Both the position numbers and the translations under genes were made by a program. This document shows, one piece after another, positions 40,752 through 51,019 of a DNA stretch of 64,000 bases (its first letter is position 1; the number at the start of each line of letters is the position of its first letter). The DNA lies in the NCBI GenBank assembly GCA_029378245.1, contig JARKIF010000034.1, forward strand, positions 310,001-374,000, written 5' to 3'. The notes under the pieces were generated by a model, which did not search any database, was not told the DNA's origin, and saw nothing but the letters and a program-made list of their open reading frames with translations. This DNA is from Roridomyces roridus (lineage: Eukaryota; Basidiomycota; Agaricomycetes; Agaricales; Mycenaceae).

Positions 40752-43120
40752 ATGCTGCAGTCACCATATCGTCAAGCCCTCCATCTCGATGTCTCTTCGT
40801 TCCGACTCCAGAGCGTACCCTCCGGGTATAATTCACCATCTTCTTCCTCCGCCCGTGCCAGCATTGGCACCGATATTTCGTCGCCTACCAGCAGCGCCTC
40901 CAGTCTCATTACCATGGGCTCAGTCTTGTGCATGCACGACTTCCAATCGCCCGACGCCGACCATTTGACTTTCCGAAAGAACGAGATTCTCGAGGTAGTC
41001 AAGAAGGAGGATTCGGGCTGGTGGGCAGCCATGCGCCGTGGCGGGGAACGTATCGGCTGGATCCCGCAGGCGTTTGTGAACACGCTGTCCGAAGAGATGG
41101 CCGAGAAGCTCTGGAATGTTCGGGATGAACTCCGCGTCTACGAGTACGAGGCCGAGCAGCTATATAATGGCGCTCCCACCAATCCCACTAATCACGAGTG
41201 GTACAAGGAAGATGACTCGCCAGCGTCGTCCCCACTGTCCTCTCCTGCCCTTAACTCTGCCTCTGTGCGTCCCGTTTACTCGGTTTATCTATTCACGCTC
41301 ATCGGCTACACAGTCTCGCGAAGTCTATCCATCTTCTCCGAGTCGGCGGCACTATCCTCCCCCTTCCCCCGTTACCCCAATGCCTCAACCTCCTTTACGA
41401 TACAACAAACCTACACCGCCTACACCGGACCCTGACAGCCAGGATTTCGCCCCGGAGGCGGTACCAAAGGGAAACCGTCGGCAGCCCATACAATTGGACG
41501 ACGCTGCCAAATCCAGATTATCAGTGGCCATCGAGGCGAGCCAATTCCGAGACATCATGGGCAGCAGCCCCGACAGCTCTCTCTCTCCGTTCGACGCCAC
41601 CAAGCAGAAGCTCATCAAACTCACGGGTAGCAACGATGCTTGGATAGACAGCCCCGCGGCGCGGGCTATCCTTCCGCCGTACTTGCTCCCCACCTACTCT
41701 GATCAGCTCAAGTTGGACGTAGACGGGTCTGTCGTCAATGGCACACTGGTGGCGCTTGTAGAGAAGCTATCGTCGGAGATTTGGGCTAAAGACCCGATTA
41801 GTGCGTCCATAGCCCGAAAGTTTATTCGTCCAGATTCTGATCCCTTTCAGAGGTCAACCGGGAAAAGATCTTCAAGGATGTCTTTCTGACGACATTCCGC
41901 ACATTCACCACCGCCAACCAGCTGTTCGATATGCTCGTTGCGCGATACCGTATGGAGCGTCCTGAAAACCTTACCGAGGATCAAGCGCAAGAATGGCGGG
42001 AGAGGATGCAGATACCAACTCAGAGCCGTACACTGAATCTGTTCACAATGTGGCTGCAAGACCATCGGATGCTGGAAGAAGAGCCTCACATTGCGAACCG
42101 CTTGACCGACTTTCTGACTCAGATAACACAGCCGCAGTCGTTAGCGCTTACAGCCAAACTCATTCTGCGCAGCATTGAGGATCTCGTAAGTTGTTTGCTC
42201 CCGTCTTTTCGACACAGCTAATCAAGTATGCGAAAGACGTTTGCCGAACCTACGGCGCCTTCGCCGACTGTGCCGCCACGAAAACGGCGCAAGTCGAAGA
42301 ATCTCGGGAAAACCGATTTGTGGAGATTGGATCCGTCGGATATTGCGGAGCAGCTTGCACTGCTCGAGTTCAAGCGTTATGTCAAGATCACTGCGCAAGA
42401 GTGCATTTCGTACGCCAAGACTCAGACCGGGAAACCGGTCGAGAACCTGTGCGCCTTTTGTGCTACCCACGACAAACTGGCGGCGTGGGTCAAGACGAGC
42501 ATATTAACCAACGAAGCGCTGGGAAGGCGTGCTGACACGGTGGATTTCTGGATTAAAGTGGCAGAGGTAAGTTTAGGTCGGGCTGTTATACCGCGCCTTG
42601 CTAATCTGTCCAACAGAAATGCCGGCTGCTGAACAACTTTGCGTCGATGAGCGCCGTGATCAATGCGCTGTCGAGCACTGTGATTAGCAGGCTACATCTT
42701 ACTTGGGCTCATGTCAGCCGCAAGTCCAATCTGGACACGCTGATAAAGTTCAATGACCCGTCGGGCGGGTTTTCCGGGTATCGTGCGCTGCTCAAGAACG
42801 CCGACGGCCCGTGTGTACCGTTTGTCGGGATGTTCATGACCGATATCGTGCACATTTCGGACCAATTTAGCGATCATGACGGGCAGTTATCTTTCATCCA
42901 GCGACAGCGGTGGTATGATGTGGGCCAGGCGATGTTGCGGGCGCAGAGCAAGCCGTACATTATCGCTGAGAGCGAGTCGACGATGGCTTTCATCTCGGGG
43001 CATTTGGCAAAGGATAGTTCGAAGGACCAAGCGTGGTTCTGGGAGCAGAGTCAGCAGGTCCAGCAGTCCGAGTTGGCGCATGCTGATATTCGCAAGGGGT
43101 TGGAGGCTGCTGGGTTTTAA
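40752..43120 (+). CDS. CDC25: SH3-domain Ras guanine-nucleotide exchange factor (Cdc25-like)
   Basis: Five exons (40752-41264, 41314-41800, 41851-42185, 42237-42566, 42617-43120) give 722 aa. An SH3 domain lies at about residues 57-110 (CMHDFQSPDADHLTF, GWWAAMRR, IGWIPQAFV). A Pro-rich linker follows, then the RasGEF N-terminal REM module (about 290-415: FKDVFLTTFRTFTTANQLFD) and the catalytic CDC25 domain (about 475-715: DPSDIAEQLALLEFKRY, ISRLHLTWAHV, GYRALLKN, CVPFVGMFMTDIVHI). It should load Ras with GTP upstream of adenylyl cyclase or MAPK. It is shorter than yeast Cdc25 (over 1500 aa) because the long N-terminal region is reduced, as in other basidiomycetes. An earlier start is limited by the adjoining IST1 gene. 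Confidence 0.93.
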
Positions 43121-43329
43121 TTGGAGTGAGTGTGCTTTCCTGCTATGCACCAGTGCGCTATCTACGCAAATATGTATTCCATTATTTAGAGGCGGGACCC
43201 AAGCTGTATTTTTTGCTCATTTGTAGGCCTGAATGAAATAGTTCCATCGTGCATGTCCGCGACAGAAATGTGAAATGCATGAATGAGGTAGATACAGGCT
43301 AAACTAAATAGATAAATGCGCGGTCCATT
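43121..43329. other. intergenic between convergent genes
   Basis: A 209-bp gap between two stop codons, expected to hold both 3' ends. Nothing else was recognised. Confidence 0.4.
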
Positions 43330-44307
43330 CTAGCAGTTGCACGCCTCCTGGCCGGGTTGCGTTGCAGCCTGCTTGTTAAGGTCGACTCCCCGGTTGCCTG
43401 TACCACGACCGGCACCTGCCCGTGCGGAAGGAGGTGGTGCCGTCAGCGGCAGCTTCTTGGCTGTAATTTTACGCATAAGTGACGCACGATCCACGAGCAA
43501 GAAAACGCACCAATTGCCGTGAAGATTTCCGAGACACCTTCGCCCGTCTTTGCACTAGTCTCGGCCCACATAAGCCCCTCCTCTTCGGCGTACTTCTTCG
43601 CTTCCTCCTCGGTGACCTGGCGGCGGGCAGAGAGGTCGGATTTATTCCCGCACAGTGCGATGACGATGGAGGGGTCCGCCTGGCGCTGCAGTTCGCGGAT
43701 CCAGTTGCGGGCTTTCTCTAGGGTTGCTGATGACGTTATGTCATATAGCACCACGGCGCAGTTGGCATTGCGGTAGTACATTGGTGCCTAGATAGGGTGA
43801 GTTGGGGCGTGTTGCAAGGAGTCAGGTGCGGGTCGTACGAGGGACTGCGGAATCGGTTAGTTGGGGTAACATGAATGCAAGGGCATACGACGCACTTTGT
43901 ATCGTTCTTGGCCGGCCGTGTCCCTGCAAAACGATGAACAGAAAGGCCATTGCATAGACGAGCTGCGCACCAGATCTCGAATTTGACAGTCGTCTGGTCT
44001 TCGAGGGTCACTGTCTGGGTCAAGAATGCGGCTATTCCAGAGTGAGCTGTTGTTGTTGTCGGGGCGTTGAAGACGGTAATGCAGACCTCCAATAGTGCTC
44101 TCCCTGTAGTCATCGAACTGGTCCTTGACGAACCTCAGGACGAGACTATTTGGGCCGCGTTAGCGAAATTCCACTCGGAGAATGTGGGTACCAGCACCTT
44201 GATTTACCGACCGCCGACTCGCCTAGGGTTTACTGTAAGCAGTGGGAATTCCTGAGAGACACCGACGGACCGAGAAGGACGAGCTTGAACTGAAATTGCT
44301 TGGACAT
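43330..44307 (-). CDS. VPS21: Rab5-family small GTPase (Vps21/Ypt5)
   Basis: Eight exons (44307-44271, 44222-44198, 44145-44087, 44031-43971, 43923-43896, 43844-43839, 43787-43511, 43460-43330) give 207 aa. Exon 6 has 6 nt (codons Ser-Leu) and is needed to complete the YKSLAPMYYR switch II sequence. The G motifs read GESAVGKSS (P-loop), STIGAAF (G2), WDTAGQE (G3), NKSD (G4) and ETSAK (G5). The STIGAAF and YRNANCA blocks are Rab5-type. The C-terminus ends CNC, a double-geranylgeranylation signal of the CxC type. Rab5 controls early endosome fusion, so it sits next to IST1, another endosomal factor, although they are not co-transcribed. Confidence 0.95.
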
Positions 44308-44563
44308 GACGAAGGAGGGATGGAGGGAGGAGCGCAGTAGGCCAAATCAGGCGGAAAGCTTGGTAAGCAGCGCCTTTTGCTCCGAAATCTCACCACCTCT
44401 CGACACGTACCACTTCTTGCGCTCGTCCCGCTCATCCTTACACCCTTAGTGTTTCTTTGAGTGAGGTATCAGCATACTCCGGCACCCGCATACCCGTTGT
44501 GCACCCTATCGCAGCGAAATCGTCGACTCTTTTTGAGCACTCTGAACGTTTGAAGCATTCCCC
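44308..44563. promoter_or_regulatory. divergent promoter region of Rab5 and the RRM protein
   Basis: This 256-bp gap between divergent ATG codons is the only place for both promoters. No defined element was recognised. Confidence 0.45.
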
Positions 44564-47303
44564 ATGAATCGTCACCATCCGTATGCCGGTGGCAATTTCG
44601 AGTCACCTATGCGTCGTGGCGGACCTCCTTCAGGCCCGGGTCCCGACCGTCCGCAGCGTTTTTCAGGCCAGAATCGTGGTCGGGGCTTTGGCCGTGGGAG
44701 AGGTGGAGGTGGAGGAGGTTACCAAAATAATTTCGACGGCCATATGAGCAACAGCAACGCGTATGACCAAGGGCACCCCGGCGACCCATCCATGGCTCCC
44801 TACAATGCTTACGACGGTCCCTCCCAAGATCCGTACTACCAGAACAGCAACAACAACAATTATGGCGGGGGAGGCGGTGGTGGTCCACCATACCCTCCAT
44901 ATGAGCAGGGCGGCTATGGGAATAATTATGAAGGTGCGCTTGAAACTTGAGCTAAATCTCCGGGCGATTCAGGTGCCCTTGAATACATGAGGCACGCGGA
45001 CAGGCGGTCGTTTAATCCTGAGCGCAGTGTGGTCAAAGTCCTCGAGCCCGTCAGATTTGAAAGAGTTGTCCTCTCGAAAGTCAATCGCCGTTGATGCATG
45101 CGTCACTCTGCCTTTGACCCCTGCGTGTCTACCTGTTGCCCTTTTTTGTTCAGTCTTCTGTCGATTTCCTCAGAAAGTTTCTCACTTGAATAATCGGAGT
45201 AGGCTCAAATCACGATGGTGGCGGTTTTGGCCGTCGCCCACCAATGACTCGCAAGCCAGAAGACAAGGTGCACGACTCCATCATCGAAGAACGAATTCAG
45301 CGAGAACGTCCCTGTCGTACCCTCTTCATCCGCAACATCAAGGCGAGTTGTTTCTCAAGCCATCGGTAGTCGCTAATATCCTCGCCAGTATGAAACGAAC
45401 AGCGACGCCGTCCGTGCCCAATTCGAGGAGCACGGCGAGATCAAGACTTTCTTTGATCTCATCTCGACTCGCGGAATGGTATTCGTGACTTATGTGAGTA
45501 CGCACAATCTCCGAGTGAGCTCGATAATAACATGACCGTCAGTTTGACTTGCGTGCGGCTGAGCGCGCCCGAGATCGTTTACAAGGTTCCGAAATCAGTG
45601 GACGTCCCGTAAGTCTTTCCACGCTTCATATTTTGAACAAACCGCCTCATGTCGCTCAGATCGACGTGCACTATTCACTTCCTCGTGATGACCATGCTAA
45701 AGGAGGGGACCGCGACAAGAATCAAGTAGGTGTACGTTCACGATCTTGCATGATTGTATTGACGCCGCTACAGCAGCTCCAAGGATGTCTACAAGTCACT
45801 TTGAGAAATTCACAGTCGGGCCAGATCGACGACAATGAAGTCAGGCACAAGTTCCAGCAGTTTGGGGACGTCAAGGATGTCAAGGATGTTGGCGACCGAC
45901 CCGAGTATGTTTCTGTCGTTCAATACTTGTCTCTTGCTAATATGGTTATAGTTCGCGATATGTCGAGTTCTACGACATTCGGGCAAGTGGTATTTCATTC
46001 GGAGATGGATCGTCTTTCTGATCATTTTGTTTTAGGCATGCGACCAAGCGTTTGAGCGGTTACGGCATCAGAGCCTCCAAGACGGCGTCATGGACATTGT
46101 TTTCGCTTGGGATGAGACTCAAGGGAATAATGGGCCGATGGGTCATGGCGACGACGGATTCCGTGGCGGGCGTGGTGGTCGCGGCAACAACCGCGGTGGT
46201 AATCGCGGCGGTCGTGGTGGTCGCGGTCGAGGACAGGGCGGTGGACAAGGCGGGGGTCAGGGCGGGGGTCAGGGTCATGGTCCGGGACACTACAACGACG
46301 AAGATCACCGCGGTGGGGACTGGGGAGGCCGGAATCGCCCGAATAACCGTGGAGGTGGATACGACGACGATTATGGACATCGAGGCGGAGGTCCGCCCAG
46401 AGGTGGTGGATATCAGAACCACAATAACGACCGGTTTGATGGGAATCGTGGTCCTGGTGGTGGTGGTGGTGGTGGTGGAGGGTATGGAGGACCTCCTCCA
46501 CCGATGTACAATAACGGTCCTGGACCCGGACCCGGACCTATACCGGGACCAGGACCTATGCATCATCCTGGGCCGCCTCCAGGAAGCTATGGACCGATAA
46601 CGCCTGCACCTCCTCCACCCGCTGCTCAAAATGTAAGTGCCTTGTTCTGAAAGGTTTTCTGATATTGATAGGATTTCTACAGCAACCACAAACACACGAG
46701 GATCGTCTCGAGCAGGCACGCAAGGTACAAGCGGTGCGTAACATTCGACCTCTTTCCTTTTCCATATCTGACCGTCATTCAGCTCCTGGCCGCACTCAAA
46801 CCTCAAGAAGGTGCGCCACCAACCGGCCCACCTGCAGCGCCAGCCGTCCCACCGCCTACGATGCCGATGCAGCAACCGCCATACTACACGCCGCCACCGC
46901 CCGGAGCACTACCACAACCACCGGCCTACGTTCAAACTCCGCCACCGCCAAACGGAAATCCATATGGGATACCCACACCGCCTCCAGGCCAACCACCGAT
47001 GAACCCGACGTTGAATGGCATCCCTCCTCACCTGCTTGCATTGCTGCAGAACGCACAGCAACAGTCACATATGCCGCCTCCGGGTCCTGGAGCGCCTCCG
47101 TATGGGATGCCAGGACCACCGGGTGCTCCAGGGATGCCTGGCGCACCACCCATGATGAATACGCCGCCTCCGCAGAATGGTAATCCGGCGCAATATCAGC
47201 AGTTGTTATACCAACTTCAAGTACGTTGCTTACTCCCTTGCATTCTATACCCCTGCTAAAGCACCGATAGCGACAAACGGTCCCGGGGCCGAAACCTCAA
47301 TAA
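44564..47303 (+). CDS. tandem-RRM, RGG- and Pro-rich RNA-binding protein (Mei2-like RRMs)
   Basis: The gene has about 12 exons. The well-defined ones are 44564-44933, then a run starting 44973, then 45389-45493, 45543-45608, 45660-45725, 45774-45904, 45952-45982, 46036-46632, 46683-46733, 46783-47220 and 47271-47303. The N-terminus is Gly/Arg/Asn-rich (NRGRGFGRGRGG). RRM1 has TLFIRNIKYETNSDAVRAQF and GMVFVTYFDLRAAERA. RRM2 has GCLQVTLRNS and SRYVEFYDIRACDQAF. A long RGG/GGQ domain and a Pro-rich tail follow. RRM1 with its conserved FDLRAAERA resembles Mei2-like proteins. Introns at 45343 and 45983 use GC donors. The join between 45050 and 45210 is unresolved: the frame after KVLEP must reach SNHDGGGFGRRPP and I could not fix the sites. 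It is likely a nuclear or RNP-granule mRNA regulator. Confidence 0.8.
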
Positions 47304-47672
47304 CGATGGGTTGTGTCGTGGTTGTTATACGTTCACAAAAGGGCTCTGAAGCCCATGTATCATTATTTGCTCCGGGACTGCTTCTAAACATGTATATCGT
47401 GTCGTTCCGGTGTTTGATAGTTTTTTTTATTGACTCTCTGCTATCGTTGCTTGTACTTTTTAGTGTACGGAAGAGCAAACTCGAATATTCCCAATCCGGC
47501 CACTACGCCAGTGTCCGAGAAAGGAAATTTTTGGGGTGAGTCACATCCATAGGAGTTGATCCCATTGTTGATCGCTGTTGTTGCACCCTTTCTCTTAGGA
47601 ACAATCTCTGTCCCGGCAAGTTTCTCTGGTCAGAGTTCTCGGCCTCTCTCATTTTTTGACCAGTCGACTGCC
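47304..47672. other. intergenic, 3' UTR and promoter
   Basis: A 369-bp gap between tandem plus-strand genes. It contains short A/T runs (47421-47428) but no supported ORF. Confidence 0.35.
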
Positions 47673-49114
47673 ATGAGTGCGCCCATCCAGACTCTCCCGT
47701 TCGAAATCCTCTCCGATATAATGCTCCTCGCCGTCGAGCTCGATCCTGCTCTGCAATTTTGTATGGACAGCATGACCTTGTCCTTGTCCCAAGTCTGTTC
47801 CAGTTGGCGACAGGTAGCCCTTCAAACCCCCGAGCTGTGGCTTCGGGAGCTTCCACTAGTGCGAATGGAACCCTTGCAGACTCGAGTTGCGTCTGCTGCA
47901 ACTACCCTGCTCTTGCGGCGGTCTGCGGATCTCCCTGTCGCCATCCATGTCTGCAAGCAGCTTCCACCCATGCGCCGAGGTCTTGCCCAGATGCTAGATG
48001 CAGTACACGATGTTGCTCATCGGTGGGGGCGTCTTACCTTCGTTTCCCTAGGCGCAGACGAGGAAATGAACATGTTGGCTCGGGTCCCCGGAGGAAAGCT
48101 GCAGTCTCTCAAAACATTGGATCTGCGCCTCGAGTCGGGCGAAATCTGGACAAGCCCGAACAGTGATGTTTTTACGTCCGCGCCTCATCTTTGCGATGTC
48201 TCTCTCCACATGGAAAATTCCCCTGGCGTCCTTCCCATGCCTTGGGCCCAGCTTACTCGGCTCTCGGTGGTGTGCGAATCTCCACAAGCATGCCTCGATG
48301 CCCTTGCGCAGTGCAAGAATGCAAGAATGTTTCCACGGCCAAGCTGGTCACCAGTCAATGGTTAACAGACGTCGCAGTCCACCCGGCCGTGACCCTCGAA
48401 CACTTGGAAGTGTTGGATATTCGCATGACAGTGCGTTCCTTGGGCGAAGATTTGGGCCCCTTCTTTCGGCGCCTGCGGCTCCCAACGCTCAAATCTCTCA
48501 CTCTCTCCCTTAATTTCAAGTTCGCGGGCGACATCGGCTTCGCCTCGCACCTCGCCCCAGACTTAGAATTCTTCCTATCGCATGCGCAGAAAGTCGAGAA
48601 ACTGGATCTGGAAGATTGCATCTACGCGGAGGACATGCCAGCTATCCTCGCGCACACACCGCAGTTGACCCATCTCGGGTTCGCCGACAGCGACGTCAAT
48701 GTCGCCGTCGATGATGATTTCTTGCGGGCGCTCACGTACACTGGGCACCGTCTGGTACCCAAACTGCGGGACCTGCGACTTCGACAACTCGTCCCAAAGT
48801 TCAGCGAGACGGCTCTTGGTGATATGATCAAGTCTCGTTGGTGGCCTGACGCCTCTGACGATTCTGGCGTCACCAAGCTGGAGCGGTTGACGCTTGACTG
48901 GAACAAAACTGTCGTCAATGGGCGATTCAAGGATGGAACGTTTACTTCAGACTTCCGGCAAGCACTGTGGTTGTATCGCAAGCAAGGGTTGCGATTTGGA
49001 GGTATAAGGACGGAACTGCCGGAGGTTAGGGTGTACCCTGGTCCTCCTAGCACCAACAGTGATGGCACCAAACGTTCCCCGAAAAAGAAGGAGAAGAAAA
49101 GAAAACAACAGTAG
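47673..49114 (+). pseudogene. F-box-like protein gene broken by an 8-bp tandem duplication
   Basis: The ATG at 47673 opens MSAPIQTLPFEILSD, an F-box-like start shared with the intact paralogue at 49519 (MNAPIETLPFEIISQ). The frame runs to the phrase CLDALAQCKN and is then lost. It resumes one frame over as VSTAKLVTSQWLTDV and continues to KKKEKKRKQQ at 49114. At the break the sequence TGCAAGAA occurs twice in tandem (48312-48319 and 48320-48327). Removing one copy restores alignment with the paralogue (CESIVEARFVTRQW). As sequenced, the product would end at 48365 with 230 aa and lack the leucine-rich half. The intact gene would have about 477 aa. F-box proteins act as SCF ubiquitin-ligase adaptors. 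Confidence 0.75.
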
Positions 49115-49518
49115 GAGTGATACAATTGGGATGTTGACGATAGGAACATGTAGAATTAATCCTGTATTCGGGCTCGGGGAGCATTTCCCCTAATTGGGCC
49201 ACTACTGCTTTGCGTCCAGCCCACAAATTTACCGTAATTCCCTTGTATTCGGCTTAATTCAGTTGTAATTCGTACATGTTGGTTAGGGAAACGGAGCATA
49301 TCGGCTCTCGGCAAAAGTTGTGATCCTAGCTGATGACATCGCTGATGGAGCAAGCAACTTTTTCTCGGTCTCTCACTACCGCGCAAGTACATAGGGCCGT
49401 CGAGGGACCAGGATGGGTATAATCTCTGCTCACGGCAAGTTTCTACAGCCATATTAATCGGTCTTACTCATTTTTTTGAACAGACGCCTGGAAGGCATTG
49501 GTTCTGTCCACCGCAACC
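49115..49518. promoter_or_regulatory. intergenic, promoter of intact F-box-like gene
   Basis: A 404-bp gap. A poly-T run followed by GAACAG just before the start (49473-49485) is echoed upstream of the other F-box-like copies (53340-53355 and 56361-56368), so this promoter-proximal segment was duplicated with the genes. Confidence 0.4.
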
Positions 49519-50967
49519 ATGAACGCGCCTATCGAGACTCTCCCGTTCGAAATCATTTCTCAGATCATGCTCCTCGCTCTTCCTGCGCCAGAGTCACGGA
49601 CGCTCAGGATGATCCTCTCTCTGGTGAAAGTCTGTCCCCGGTGGCGAGGGATCGCTTCTGAGACACCAGAGCTTTGGGCTCTACCGCTTCCACGGATGAA
49701 TGACCGGGTTACAAAAGAGGTGGCGTCTTCATTGACTGCCAATCTTTTGCGCCTCTCTGCTCCTTACCCGTTCCCCGTTTCGATCCAAAACGTGATACCC
49801 AAGGGAGATATTTTGGCGCCGCTGTCTGCGGTCCGCGATGCTTCTCAGAGATGGGAGAGTCTCCAGATTCATTCTTCATATTCGGGAGAAGGGGAAGCGG
49901 AACTGCTGGATCACATCCCCGCGGGAAAATTTGATTCCCTCAAAAAAATTGACTTGCGACTGGTGGACGTAAACCTGCACCGGAGCCCGAACTTTCGAGT
50001 TTTCGAATCTGCGCCGCAACTTTGCGAGGTCAAAATTGTTATGCGGGACGCTTTCCATATCCCTCCCATGCCGTGGACTCGGCTCACCCGGCTCTCCTTG
50101 ACCTGCGCGTCCCCTCAAGCGTGTCTCGACGCCGTCATGCATTGCGAGAGCATCGTCGAGGCTCGTTTCGTCACCCGCCAGTGGATGTCAGAAGTCGTAT
50201 TCAGCAAAGTGGCGACTCTCCGGTACCTCAAAACGCTCGAGATAGAGATGGCAGTGGGCTCTCAGGGTGAAGATCTGGGTCCCTTTCTCCGCGGCCTACG
50301 CCTCCCTTCCCTGGAGACTCTCAAACTCTCCATGGATTATTCCAACGCAGGCGACGGCACGTTCACTTGGAATCTCCTCCCCGAGCTCGAGTTCTTCCTA
50401 TCCCATTCCCAAAAGATCGAGCATCTTACCCTCGACCAAACCGTCTTCTCGGACGACATGCCAGCCATACTCGCGCTCACACCGTGCCTCACCCACCTCG
50501 TCTTCGCCGATGGCGAAACCGCCAAGCAGGACGTCTTGTTCAAGGCGCTCGACGGCCATGAGTTGGTTCCCAAGCTCCAGAGCCTAGAGCTCAAAGACCT
50601 CTTTTTCGAGTCCACGGAATCAGTTTTGTGGAGCATGATCAAGACACGTTGTTACCCTCGGGCCCCAGAGGGACAAAAGGAGCCTGTACCCCAACGTCTG
50701 AAACGCCTCAACCTGGAATGGAGTGAGAAGTTGGTGAATCCTTACGACCCGAGAACGATCCCAGAGAAACAGTTCAGCCACGAGTTTCGTGATGCTCTCT
50801 GGACGTATGAAAAACAAGGTCTTGATTTTTCGGGCATACGGATACATATGCCAGAGTTGGAGAAAAAGCGGCGCGTGATCAGCGAGTTGCAACATAATGA
50901 ACAAGCGATTCGACGGGGGACTTGGCGATGGGCAATGCCAAACTATTACTACAATTATGTAGAATAA
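49519..50967 (+). CDS. F-box-like / leucine-rich protein, intact copy
   Basis: A single exon encodes 482 aa from the ATG at 49519. I prefer this ATG to one seven codons upstream because MNAPIETLPFE matches the starts of the paralogues. Residues 5-50 form the F-box-like segment (TLPFEIISQIMLLAL, then VCPRWRGIASETPELW). The rest has irregular leucine-rich repeats with conserved phrases (IPPMPWTRLTRLSLTC, SQGEDLGPFLRGLRLPSLETL, DMPAILALTPCLTHL). The C-terminus is basic then Tyr-rich (PNYYYNYVE). It probably recruits substrates to an SCF ubiquitin ligase. It is the only undamaged member of the local family, whose others sit at 47673, 53373 (relic) and 56391. Confidence 0.8.
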   Translation: MNAPIETLPFEIISQIMLLALPAPESRTLRMILSLVKVCPRWRGIASETPELWALPLPRMNDRVTKEVASSLTANLLRLSAPYPFPVSIQNVIPKGDILAPLSAVRDASQRWESLQIHSSYSGEGEAELLDHIPAGKFDSLKKIDLRLVDVNLHRSPNFRVFESAPQLCEVKIVMRDAFHIPPMPWTRLTRLSLTCASPQACLDAVMHCESIVEARFVTRQWMSEVVFSKVATLRYLKTLEIEMAVGSQGEDLGPFLRGLRLPSLETLKLSMDYSNAGDGTFTWNLLPELEFFLSHSQKIEHLTLDQTVFSDDMPAILALTPCLTHLVFADGETAKQDVLFKALDGHELVPKLQSLELKDLFFESTESVLWSMIKTRCYPRAPEGQKEPVPQRLKRLNLEWSEKLVNPYDPRTIPEKQFSHEFRDALWTYEKQGLDFSGIRIHMPELEKKRRVISELQHNEQAIRRGTWRWAMPNYYYNYVE

Positions 50968-51019
50968 GTTAAAGGAGAAACATGTACATTGCGTGCCAAC
51001 GTAAAAAAAAAAAGTAATG

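Noticed and set aside
46060..46875. 271-codon minus-strand ORF rich in Thr, Val and Ser
   Set aside because: It is the antisense shadow of the Gly/Arg-rich repeats in the RRM protein.
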